64,000 nucleotides of DNA from Rhizobium binae (GTDB taxonomy: Bacteria; Pseudomonadota; Alphaproteobacteria; Rhizobiales; Rhizobiaceae): assembly GCF_017357225.1 (NCBI RefSeq), contig NZ_CP071604.1:2917001-2981000 (forward strand). Reading direction: 5' to 3'. Made by a program: the position numbers and the translations under genes. Positions 17,904 through 25,850 of this stretch are shown here, piece by piece. The notes under the pieces were generated by a model, which had not been told where the DNA came from, made no database searches, and saw only the letters and a program-made list of their open reading frames with translations. Positions within the stretch are counted from its first letter, which is position 1, and every line of letters starts with the position of its first letter.

Positions 17904-18938
17904 ATGGCAGCGATCGAACTGATCGATCTGAAGAAGAATTACGGAGCGGTTCCCGCGGTAAAGGGGATCAATCTCAGCGTCGCCGACGGCGAAATGATCG
18001 TGCTGATCGGGCCTTCGGGATGCGGGAAATCGACCTTGCTACGGATGATTGCCGGCCTTGAAGCCATAAGTTCCGGGCACTTGAGGATCGCTGGAAACGA
18101 CGTCGGCCATGTAGATCCGGCCGATCGCAACATCGCCATGGTCTTCCAGAATTACGCGCTCTATCCCCACATGACGGTTCGCCAAAATCTCGAATACGGC
18201 CTTAAGAATCGCCGCGTGCCGCGCGGCGAGATCGACCGGCGGATCGCCAACGCCGCCGGCATTCTGGAGATCGGCGAATTCCTGGAGCGGCGCCCGCGCC
18301 AGCTTTCCGGCGGCCAGCGACAGCGCGTCGCCATGGGCCGCGCCATCGTTCGCGATCCCGCCGCCTTCCTGTTCGACGAGCCCTTGTCCAATCTCGATGC
18401 CAAGCTTCGCGTGCAGATGCGCGTCGAAATCCGCAGGCTGCAGCGGCAGCTGAAGACGACGAGCCTCTACGTCACGCACGACCAGCTCGAAGCCATGACG
18501 CTGGCCGACCGGCTGGTCGTCATGAACGGCGGCCGGATCGAGCAGATCGGCACGCCGATCGAGGTCTATCGCCGCCCCGAAACCGTCTTCGTTGCCGGCT
18601 TCATCGGTTCTCCGCCGATGAACCTGATTGAACTCGATGAGCTCGGCCCCTGTGACCTCCCGCTGCCGAGGGATACGGATCTCATCGGCATCAGGCCGGG
18701 TGCGGTCGATCTCGGCGTCGGATCGGCGCACGATCTCCGGTTCGACGCGCACGTCGAATTGATCGAGACCGTCGGCGACGAGAACAACGTGCATCTGCGC
18801 ATCGACGGCAGCGATAGGCGCATCGTGGTGAGCGTCCCCACCGATCGGCACCTGCAGGAGGGCGAGCGCATTTCCTGTCATGTGCAACGGGATGATCTGC
18901 ATCCCTTCAACCGGGCGACGGGGCGGCGAACCGATTGA
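17904..18938 (+). CDS. ABC transporter ATPase, UgpC/MalK type
   Basis: A 344-aa ATPase that powers the divergent permease pair. Walker [10 protein letters not shown] (36-44), Q-loop Gln82 in [11 protein letters not shown], signature LSGGQRQR (134-141), Walker B AFLFDEP (154-160), D-loop SNLDAKLR and H-loop His192 in [15 protein letters not shown] are all intact. The C-terminal 110 residues form the regulatory OB/TOBE part ([21 protein letters not shown]). AAGGAGG (17892-17898) lies 5 nt ahead of the ATG. The same open frame extends 1.7 kb upstream through the opposite-strand genes, but only the part from 17904 is family-like. Confidence 0.93.
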   Translation: MAAIELIDLKKNYGAVPAVKGINLSVADGEMIVLIGPSGCGKSTLLRMIAGLEAISSGHLRIAGNDVGHVDPADRNIAMVFQNYALYPHMTVRQNLEYGLKNRRVPRGEIDRRIANAAGILEIGEFLERRPRQLSGGQRQRVAMGRAIVRDPAAFLFDEPLSNLDAKLRVQMRVEIRRLQRQLKTTSLYVTHDQLEAMTLADRLVVMNGGRIEQIGTPIEVYRRPETVFVAGFIGSPPMNLIELDELGPCDLPLPRDTDLIGIRPGAVDLGVGSAHDLRFDAHVELIETVGDENNVHLRIDGSDRRIVVSVPTDRHLQEGERISCHVQRDDLHPFNRATGRRTD

Positions 18939-19021
18939 CCCGGTTGACTTCCGGTCCCCGCGATTGACAAGCGCCGGGGATTTGAGATCCATGGCGTCGA
19001 AGCGGAGGCGCAGTTTATCAC

Positions 19022-20026
19022 ATGTCACAGAACAGAAGTGCTTCTCTTGCGCCCGTAGCGCTGCCCGACGAGCAGATGCAGGTGCGCGTCGTCTGGCTCT
19101 ATTACATGGAGGGACGGACGCAGGGCGAGATTGCCGAAGCGCTGTCGACCAACCGGCTTCGCGTCAACAAGATCATCGCCGAGGCGCGCCGCTCCGGCCT
19201 CGTGACGATCACGCTCAATTCCCGGCTGACGTCCTGCGTCGCCCTGGAGCAGCAGCTGGCGGCGGAGTTCTCGCTCAATCGCGCAATCATTGTTCCGACG
19301 CCGGAGGATGCGGAACTCATCCCCGTCCTGCTCGGCCAGGCGGCAGCCGATTATCTCGTGCAATTGCTGAACGGCGGCAACATCCGCGGCGTCGGTGTCG
19401 GCTGGGGAGCGACGCTTCGCGAAATGGTGCGTCACATGCCGTCGCTGAGAAGGCCTGATCTCTGCGTCAATTCGGTCATGGGCGGGCTGACGCATGGCAT
19501 CGAGATCAATACGTTCGACATTGCGAGCGATCTCGCCCGCCAGCTCACTGCCGAATGCGCCTATCTGGCAGCGCCGATCTATGCCGGCAGCCCGGAGTCG
19601 CGCACCGCGATCATCAACCAGGACGTTTTTGAAACGGCGTTTCGCCAAATCGAGGCCAATGACGTCATCGTGCTCAGCATCGGCGACATGACCGAACGCT
19701 CGCTGCTGATGCGCTACGGCCTGCCGAGCAACATCAATATCGAGGAGCTGGTCGCAGCCGGCGCCTGCGGCGATGTTCTCGGCCAATTCGTCGACAAGAC
19801 AGGGCGGCCGATCGAACATGCGATCAACAGATGCGCGATCGCCCCCGAACTCGAAGCCCTTCGCGCCATTCCGAACGTCATCTTCGCCTCTGGCGGCCTG
19901 AACAAGGCGCAGGCTATCGCAGCCGTGCTGCTGTCCGGTCTGGGCAATGTGCTGATCTGCGATGAGGACACGGCCCGCCAGGCGCGACAGCTAGCGCTCG
20001 ATCTCCGGGCAAGCAGCGGTTCATAG
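19022..20026 (+). CDS. SorC/DeoR-family sugar-binding transcriptional regulator
   Basis: A 334-aa regulator. The N-terminal helix-turn-helix is about 20-60 (VRVVWLYYMEGRTQGEIAEAL, STNRLRVNKIIAEARRSGLV); the rest is the SorC sugar-phosphate domain with GVGWGATLREMVRHMP, NSVMGGLTHG, APIYAGSPESR, VLSIGDMTERS and the final VIFASGGLNKAQAIAAVL. Such proteins (for example EryD and SmoC relatives) sense phosphorylated pentoses, polyols or their derivatives. It follows the ATPase gene by 83 bp on the same strand and very likely controls the whole locus. Its stop overlaps the convergent membrane-protein gene by 6 bp. Confidence 0.88.
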   Translation: MSQNRSASLAPVALPDEQMQVRVVWLYYMEGRTQGEIAEALSTNRLRVNKIIAEARRSGLVTITLNSRLTSCVALEQQLAAEFSLNRAIIVPTPEDAELIPVLLGQAAADYLVQLLNGGNIRGVGVGWGATLREMVRHMPSLRRPDLCVNSVMGGLTHGIEINTFDIASDLARQLTAECAYLAAPIYAGSPESRTAIINQDVFETAFRQIEANDVIVLSIGDMTERSLLMRYGLPSNINIEELVAAGACGDVLGQFVDKTGRPIEHAINRCAIAPELEALRAIPNVIFASGGLNKAQAIAAVLLSGLGNVLICDEDTARQARQLALDLRASSGS

Positions 20027-21706
20027 GGCCGCCGCGCAACCGGCGGGAGCGGAGGGAGGTTCTGCCGGCGCCGCCTTGTCGATCGCGTAGAGCTTCGCGA
20101 AGCCGGCATTCTCGATCAGCGTCAGGCCGGCCGGCATCAAGTCGCCGACATAACGGTCGGGAATATCACCATTGGCGACGAGGATGAAATCGAAACGCCT
20201 GCGCCAGTCAGAGAGATAAGGCGCATAGGCTTTGTAAACCTGCATCATCTCAGGGCAGGAAAGCACGCCGATCGACACGAGATTGCCCTCGGGAACCGCG
20301 ATCTCCGACCAGGGCGGCAGAACGGTGAGCGGCTGCTTGCCTTTGGCCGTGAACAGTGTCGGCACGAAAGCATGCGAGAAGGGCACGGCGAGAGTCGGCA
20401 GGTGCCGGAAGGTGTCCAGCCCCCAGGCAAAATGCCGGTTGGAGTGGGCAAAATCGCCGACGATCTCAGGCTCGTGTCCCAGGGGCAGGACGGCCGCGCC
20501 GGCCGATACCTTTTTGAGCACGGCCTCGACGGCAGCGACGTCTTTTTGCGCCAGCCACCAGTTCCAGCCGATCCAGCCGGTCCGGCCGAAAACTGCGAGA
20601 TTGACGACAAGCGCCAGCAACAGCGCCTGACGGCGCTTCAGATTGGCGAAGGGGCTCACCATCGCCATGGCGACGAGCGCCGCCATAATAGGAAAGCGCC
20701 AGCTGATCCAGCCGGTGCCGAGCATGTGGAGCGGGGCGACGCAGGAGAGAAGCAGGAGCCCGCAGGCGGCAACGGCAAGGCCCGCATGCATGCGGATGTC
20801 GCCGGCGCGTATAGCGCGCGTGCAGATGAGGATCAGCGGCAGAACCAGCAGGACATCCACGACCGGGACATAGGTGGTGATGGCGGAAAGCAGGTTCATG
20901 ATGACCGGGATGACGCCATCGTTCCAGACCAGGCCAAGGCCATCGCCGCCGGCATTCGGCAAAGCGGCGGTGCGCAGATAGAGCGCGAGCGGCGGCAGAG
21001 CGCAGGCGCCGATCGCCAGCGCCAAACGGCCGGCGAGCCTGGTCAGCCACGCCTTCGATCGCAGGACGTCGAAGCGCCAGGAAAATTCGAGGCCGCAGAC
21101 AACAGCCATATAGAAGCCGAGCGCGAAAATGTGCATCACCGTCAAGAGCAGCGCGGCGGCAAGCCGCCAGCCAAACAGCAGGGCGGGGTTGCGGCGCTGC
21201 AGCCGGAGGTCGGCGCAGGCGAAGAACAGGGCCATGCCGAGGCCGATCTGGAAGTTGATGAAGCCGCCGATCATCGTGGCGCACCAGCCAAGCGACAGCA
21301 TGGCGATCTGCCAATAGTGCCGGCCGCCGAACAGCGCCCGATGCAGACTGATCGCTCCAAGCGGCGGCAGCACGATCGCCAGGAAAAGCAAGGCCCGCGC
21401 CAGCCTGTCTGCGCCGACAAACGGCCCTAGCCAGGTCGCCAGAAGATCGATCCCGACATTGGTGAAGGTGCGCTTCCAATCGAGCGCGTAGATCTCGGGA
21501 AACGGCTGCTCGCGAATGCCGCCTGAAAGGAGCCAGATGCGGGCATAATGATTGGCGTAATCGAGCGCTGGCGGAAAGCGGAACAGTGCAATGAGGGCCG
21601 CGACCAAAACAACGAAAGCAATGATCGCAACCGTGGAATCCTGCCTGGCGGTCACATCCTCAGGCCCGCCCGCCGCATGAACAGGTGCAGCAATCCGGTC
21701 CATCAT
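20021..21706 (-). CDS. Polytopic membrane protein (GtrC-like position), function unknown
   Basis: A 561-aa protein with about ten to eleven predicted helices between residues 25 and 390 (first VAIIAFVVLVAALIALFRF) and a soluble C-terminal domain of about 170 residues. The early loop ALDYANHYARIWLLSGG, with acidic and aromatic residues after the first helix, recalls GT-C type glycosyltransferases or lipid-linked sugar transferases. It overlaps the GtrB-like glycosyltransferase gene by 4 nt (ATGA), so the two are coupled. Inferred role: transfer of a polyprenyl-linked sugar to an envelope glycan. No GT-C family could be confirmed by eye. Confidence 0.6.
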   Translation of the reverse strand: MMDRIAAPVHAAGGPEDVTARQDSTVAIIAFVVLVAALIALFRFPPALDYANHYARIWLLSGGIREQPFPEIYALDWKRTFTNVGIDLLATWLGPFVGADRLARALLFLAIVLPPLGAISLHRALFGGRHYWQIAMLSLGWCATMIGGFINFQIGLGMALFFACADLRLQRRNPALLFGWRLAAALLLTVMHIFALGFYMAVVCGLEFSWRFDVLRSKAWLTRLAGRLALAIGACALPPLALYLRTAALPNAGGDGLGLVWNDGVIPVIMNLLSAITTYVPVVDVLLVLPLILICTRAIRAGDIRMHAGLAVAACGLLLLSCVAPLHMLGTGWISWRFPIMAALVAMAMVSPFANLKRRQALLLALVVNLAVFGRTGWIGWNWWLAQKDVAAVEAVLKKVSAGAAVLPLGHEPEIVGDFAHSNRHFAWGLDTFRHLPTLAVPFSHAFVPTLFTAKGKQPLTVLPPWSEIAVPEGNLVSIGVLSCPEMMQVYKAYAPYLSDWRRRFDFILVANGDIPDRYVGDLMPAGLTLIENAGFAKLYAIDKAAPAEPPSAPAGCAAAL

Positions 21707-22758
21707 TTGGTCCGGCTGTTCATTTTCGTACGCGGTTGGCTCGAGGCAAAGGCCGCATCCAGCGCGGAGCGCTTATCGTCGGCGCTCATTTCCGAGAAAG
21801 CGGTCGGCAGTTCGGCCTGTTCGCCACCGCGCAGGATCGTTTCGATCATGAACATCGGCCGCTTCTTGCTCTCCTGCACGAGGCGGCCGAGATATTCGCC
21901 GATGATGCCGATGCAGATCAGCTGAATGGCGCTGAAGGTGCTGACGGCGGCCATGATCGACGACCAACCGGTGACCGTCTCGCCCTGCAGCCAGCGCACG
22001 AAGGTAAAGACGAGCAAGGCCATCGCGACACCGGCGCTGATCATGCCGAGCCAGGTGGCGATACGCAGCGGCGTGGTTGAAAAGCTGGTGATCGCATCGA
22101 GCGCGAAGTTGATCATCTTGCGCAGCGGATATTTCGTCGTGCCGGCAAAGCGGGCGTCACGCTCATAGGGGAGAGCGACCTGCCTGCCGCCGATCCAGCT
22201 GACCATGCCGCGGATGAACCGATCGCGCTCCGGCATCGCCAGCAGGATATCGACGACCCGCCGGCGCATCAGCCGGAAATCGCCGGTATCGCGCGGAATA
22301 GTCACCGAAGCGACCCTGGAGAGAGCGCTATAGAAAAGCGACGCGGAAGCGAGCTTGAACCAGGTTTCGCCCTCGCGGCGCGTACGCTGGCCGTAGACGA
22401 CATCGGCGCCGCGCTCCATGATCGGCATCATCATCAACAGCAGCTCGGGCGGGTCCTGAAGATCGGCGTCGATCAAAAGCACGCGCTCGCCCCGCGACGC
22501 CGAAAGACCGGCCGTCGACGCCAGTTGGTGGCCATGATTGCGCAGGAGACGGACGCCGAGCACCTGCGGCACTTTTGCCGCCAGATCCGAAATGATCTCC
22601 CAGGTGCCGTCCGACGAGCCGTCATCGACGAGAATGAGCTCGAAGGCGTCGCCGGCGACGCTCTGCGCAGCGGCGGCGGCGCGGCGGCAGAATTCGCGCA
22701 ACCCCTCTTCCTCGTTATGACAAGGCGCGACGATGGAAAGTAACGGTGCTTGCGTCAT
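21703..22758 (-). CDS. Family 2 glycosyltransferase, polyprenyl-phosphate sugar transferase (GtrB/ArnC-like)
   Basis: A 351-aa membrane-anchored GT2 enzyme. SIVAPCHNEEEGLREF opens the GT-A domain, LILVDDGSSDGTW carries the first acidic pair, and VLLIDADLQDPPEL is the DXD-type metal site. Two helices follow (about 235-260 and 270-295: IATWLGMISAGVAMALLVFTFVRW, IQLICIGIIGEYLGRLVQES), the hallmark of dolichol/undecaprenyl-phosphate mannose- or glucose-synthases. It should make a polyprenyl-phosphate hexose on the cytoplasmic face, used by the membrane protein encoded immediately downstream with a 4-nt overlap. Confidence 0.88.
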   Translation of the reverse strand: MTQAPLLSIVAPCHNEEEGLREFCRRAAAAAQSVAGDAFELILVDDGSSDGTWEIISDLAAKVPQVLGVRLLRNHGHQLASTAGLSASRGERVLLIDADLQDPPELLLMMMPIMERGADVVYGQRTRREGETWFKLASASLFYSALSRVASVTIPRDTGDFRLMRRRVVDILLAMPERDRFIRGMVSWIGGRQVALPYERDARFAGTTKYPLRKMINFALDAITSFSTTPLRIATWLGMISAGVAMALLVFTFVRWLQGETVTGWSSIMAAVSTFSAIQLICIGIIGEYLGRLVQESKKRPMFMIETILRGGEQAELPTAFSEMSADDKRSALDAAFASSQPRTKMNSRTK

Positions 22759-22863
22759 GCGGAGGGCGGTGCCTGCTTGTTTGATGGCGCCAGCCTAGCC
22801 GGGAAAGGTCAAACATCCTTTAATGGCTGGCCGGCAGCCGCGCCGACGCCGGCGCCCTCAGCA

Positions 22864-23772
22864 CTATTCCGCCGCGATGATCTCGCGCACGGCGTCGACA
22901 TCGCGGGCCGGCGACGCGCCGTAGAGGCGGCTATATTCGCGGCTGAATTGCGACGGGCTCTGATAACCGACGCGGTGGCCGGCAGTGCCCGCGTCCAGCC
23001 GCTCGACGAGCATCAGCCGGCGCGCCTCGTGCAGGCGAAGCTGCTTCTGGTACTGGACGGGCGTCATCGCCGTCACCGACTTGAAATGGTGATGGAAGGA
23101 CGACACGCTCATATTGACGCGCTCGGCAAGGTCTTCGATGCGTAGCGGCCGTGCGAAATTCTCCTTCAGCCAGGCAACAGCGCGCGCGATCCGGTTGCTG
23201 TGGCTGTCTGCCGTCGCGATGTTGATCAGCCGCGCGCCGTGCGGCCCGGTCAGCACCCGATAAAGGATTTCCTGCTCGATCAGCGGCGCCATGGCGGGAA
23301 TATCGCCTGGACGATCGAGCAAGCGCAGCAAGCGGACGGCGGCATCCATGAGCTCCGGCGGCGCGACGTTCACCACCATCCCGCGCTGCCCATCGGTATG
23401 GGCGGCCGGGCGCGGAACGTCGATGCGGCTGAGCAACTCCAGCAGTTTCTCGCAATCGATTGCCAGCCCCAAACAGAGATGCGGAACCTCCGGGCTCGCC
23501 TCCGTGACCCGCCAGGCGACCGGCAGGTCGAGCGAGGTCAGGAGATAATCGCCGGTCCCGTAGCTGATCTGCTCCGTCCCAAGCTGCAGGCTCTTGGCGC
23601 CCTGCAGCACGAAGGCGAAACAGGGCCGATAACTGCTGTGCAAGGGATCGCTCGGCTTGGACCGGCGGCTGACATGAAGATTGCCGATGGCAGTCGAGAA
23701 CTCGCCGTCGCCGGGCGCAAAGCGCATCGCGATGTCGACGATTTCCTGATAGGGGCTGAAGGGTAAAGTCAT
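22864..23772 (-). CDS. AraC-family transcriptional regulator (YqhC-type)
   Basis: A 302-aa regulator with an AraC_N domain (residues about 20-180: SSYRPCFAFVLQGAKSLQLG, YLLTSLDLPV, CLGLAIDCEKL) and a C-terminal double helix-turn-helix (IARAVAWLKENFARPLRI, LAERVNMSVSSFHHHFKSVTAMTPVQYQKQLRL, HRVGYQSPSQFSREYSRLYG). This is the YqhC type that activates aldehyde/alcohol dehydrogenase genes. It is divergent from the alcohol dehydrogenase at 23975, and a TTTTGCA/TGCAAAA inverted repeat lies between them, so activation of that gene in response to aldehydes is a reasonable inference. Confidence 0.87.
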   Translation of the reverse strand: MTLPFSPYQEIVDIAMRFAPGDGEFSTAIGNLHVSRRSKPSDPLHSSYRPCFAFVLQGAKSLQLGTEQISYGTGDYLLTSLDLPVAWRVTEASPEVPHLCLGLAIDCEKLLELLSRIDVPRPAAHTDGQRGMVVNVAPPELMDAAVRLLRLLDRPGDIPAMAPLIEQEILYRVLTGPHGARLINIATADSHSNRIARAVAWLKENFARPLRIEDLAERVNMSVSSFHHHFKSVTAMTPVQYQKQLRLHEARRLMLVERLDAGTAGHRVGYQSPSQFSREYSRLYGASPARDVDAVREIIAAE

Positions 23773-23862
23773 GCGGCAACTCTTTCTGTCAACTGTCTGA
23801 GCCGGCGATACCGTCTCTATCTAGAGTGCCTCGGTCGTTTCGCAAACAGATGGGGGCCTCAC

Positions 23863-23882
23863 TTTTGCAGGATCGTGCAAAA
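23863..23882. promoter_or_regulatory. Inverted repeat, candidate AraC binding site
   Basis: TTTTGCA (23863-23869) and TGCAAAA (23876-23882) flank GGATCG in the region between the AraC gene and the alcohol dehydrogenase gene, 92 bp ahead of the latter's ATG. Location suits an activator site. Confidence 0.45.
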
Positions 23883-23974
23883 AGCTGAGAGGATCGCTCT
23901 AACCCTCTTCCGCCGTTCCGGGCAATAGTCCGCCATCCCGCTCAACCCCTCCCCAAACGAAAAGGAAGGTTCCC

Positions 23975-25021
23975 ATGCCTATTGCAAGAGGCTACGCCGC
24001 CACCGACGCTTCCAAGCCGCTGACGCCTTTCACCTTCGAGCGCCGCGACCCCAGGCCAGATGATGTCGTCATCGACATCAAGTTTGCCGGTATCTGCCAT
24101 TCAGACATCCACACCGTCCGCAACGAGTGGAAGAACGCCGTCTATCCGATCGTTCCCGGCCATGAGATCGCCGGCATCGTTTCCGCCGTCGGCTCCGCTG
24201 TCACCAAGTTCAAGGTCGGCGACCGCGTCGGCGTCGGCTGCTTCGTCGATTCCTGCATCGGCTGCGCCGAGCGCGACCTCGATCGCGAACAGTACATGCC
24301 TGGTCTCAGCGGCACCTATAATGACTTCGAAGCCGACGGCAAGACACGCACCCAAGGTGGCTATTCCGACTCGATCGTCGTCAAGGAGGGCTACGTCATG
24401 TCCATCCCTGACAACCTTCCACTCGACGCCTCCGCGCCGCTGCTCTGCGCCGGCATCACGCTCTATTCGCCGCTGCGTCACTGGAATGCCGGTCCCGGCA
24501 AGAAGGTCGCGATCGTCGGCATGGGCGGCCTCGGCCACATGGGCGTCAAGCTGGGCTCGGCTATGGGCGCGGATATCACTGTTCTCTCCCAGAGCCTTTC
24601 CAAGAAGGAAGACGGGCTAAAGCTCGGCGCCAAGGAATATTACGCCACCAACGACCCGGAAACCTTCACCAAGCTCGCCGCCACGTTCGATCTCATCATC
24701 TGCACCGTCAGCGCCGAGATCGACTGGAACGCCTATCTCGGCCTCTTGAAGGTGGACGGTTCCTTCGTTGTCGTCGGCGCGCCTGAGAATCCGATCCCGG
24801 TGCATGCCTTCTCGATCATTCCGGGCCGCAAGAGCATCTCCGGCTCGATGATCGGCTCGATCAAGGAAACCCAGGAAATGCTCGATTTCTGCGGCGAGCA
24901 CAACATCGTCTCCGAGATCGAGAAGATCAACATCGACCAGGTCAACGAAGCCTATGAGCGCGTCCTGAAAAGCGACGTCCGCTACCGCTTCGTCATCGAC
25001 ATCGCCTCGCTGGCGGCCTGA
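23975..25021 (+). CDS. NAD(P)-dependent zinc alcohol dehydrogenase (YahK/AdhC-like)
   Basis: A 348-aa medium-chain dehydrogenase. Catalytic zinc ligands are visible in GICHSDIH and GHEIAG, with the last Cys in [15 protein letters not shown]; the Rossmann motif is [10 protein letters not shown]. The structural-zinc lobe is unusual: [20 protein letters not shown] keeps only two of the usual four cysteines. AAGGAAGG precedes the ATG. Family members reduce aldehydes to alcohols with NADPH. Probably activated by the divergent AraC regulator. A strong intrinsic terminator follows (25069-25111). Confidence 0.9.
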   Translation: MPIARGYAATDASKPLTPFTFERRDPRPDDVVIDIKFAGICHSDIHTVRNEWKNAVYPIVPGHEIAGIVSAVGSAVTKFKVGDRVGVGCFVDSCIGCAERDLDREQYMPGLSGTYNDFEADGKTRTQGGYSDSIVVKEGYVMSIPDNLPLDASAPLLCAGITLYSPLRHWNAGPGKKVAIVGMGGLGHMGVKLGSAMGADITVLSQSLSKKEDGLKLGAKEYYATNDPETFTKLAATFDLIICTVSAEIDWNAYLGLLKVDGSFVVVGAPENPIPVHAFSIIPGRKSISGSMIGSIKETQEMLDFCGEHNIVSEIEKINIDQVNEAYERVLKSDVRYRFVIDIASLAA

Positions 25022-25068
25022 AGAAACAAGAGGCGGCTCGAAAGAGCTGCGCCGATGTGACATGCCGG

Positions 25069-25111
25069 CAGCCGCCGAAATCGTAGAAAGCTACACTTCG
25101 GCGGCTGTTTT
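25069..25111 (+). terminator. Rho-independent terminator of the alcohol dehydrogenase gene
   Basis: CAGCCGCCGAA (25069-25079) pairs perfectly with TTCGGCGGCTG (25097-25107), with an inner GTAG/CTAC stem, followed by TTTT. It lies 48 bp after the stop and 20 bp before the convergent LysE gene's end, so it may act for both. Confidence 0.75.
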
Positions 25112-25130
25112 GCCTTTCGGAAGATGACTG

Positions 25131-25784
25131 CTACCGGGCCGCTCGGGCATCTCCGGAAAATGCGAGCCGGAGACCGAGGAGGATCATAACGATCCCGGCG
25201 AACCTCTCCTGCCATGCGATCAGCATCGGACGGCGAGAGAGCCAGCCCCCGAGCGTGCCCGCGCCGACTGCGACGGAGCTGAGGATGACGAAGTTCGAAA
25301 GCTTCGTCACCGTCCCGAGAACAAGAAGCTGCACGGCCACCGGCCAGGAGCTCTCAGGGTTCACGAATTGCGGAAGGAAGGCAAAGAGAAAGACGAGCGC
25401 CTTCGGATTGGTGAGATTGTTGATCGTGCCCTCGCGAAGCGCTGCCGCAGTCGAGATTGACTGCGCCGCCGCCCCCGCGCCGCCGCCATGCCGGTCTGCC
25501 CGGCAAATCAGCTTGGCGCCCAGCCAGACCAGATAGGCGGCACCCGCCCAGCGCAGAATGTCGAAAGCGAGCGGCGAGGTTTGAAGCAACGAGGCAACGC
25601 CTAGGATCAGCAGCGAGATTTGGATCGCCCCGGCAAGGAGCGTGATGCCGATTGCATTTAGTAGAGCAGTACGCCGCCCCTGCCCGACACCTCGCCCGAT
25701 GACGAGCATCATGTCGGGCCCGGGCGACAACTGAATGGCCAGAACGGCGACATAAAAGGCGAGAAACGTATCGATATCAGGCAT
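25131..25784 (-). CDS. LysE/RhtB-family amino acid exporter
   Basis: A 217-aa inner-membrane exporter with about six helices. The first helix carries the family mark AIQLSPGPDMMLVIGRGVGQGRR; another block is NLTNPKALVFLFAFLPQFV. The exported compound (amino acid, homoserine lactone or similar) is not predictable. GGAGG precedes the chosen ATG at 25784; the frame runs on to 25829 without family sequence. It lies 66 bp downstream of the TetM-like gene's end on the same strand. Confidence 0.88.
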   Translation of the reverse strand: MPDIDTFLAFYVAVLAIQLSPGPDMMLVIGRGVGQGRRTALLNAIGITLLAGAIQISLLILGVASLLQTSPLAFDILRWAGAAYLVWLGAKLICRADRHGGGAGAAAQSISTAAALREGTINNLTNPKALVFLFAFLPQFVNPESSWPVAVQLLVLGTVTKLSNFVILSSVAVGAGTLGGWLSRRPMLIAWQERFAGIVMILLGLRLAFSGDARAAR

Positions 25785-25850
25785 GGAAGCCTCCGATCTC
25801 TGGAATGATAATAGCCGGGGAAGACCCATGTTCCCCGACCGAGCGCGACT

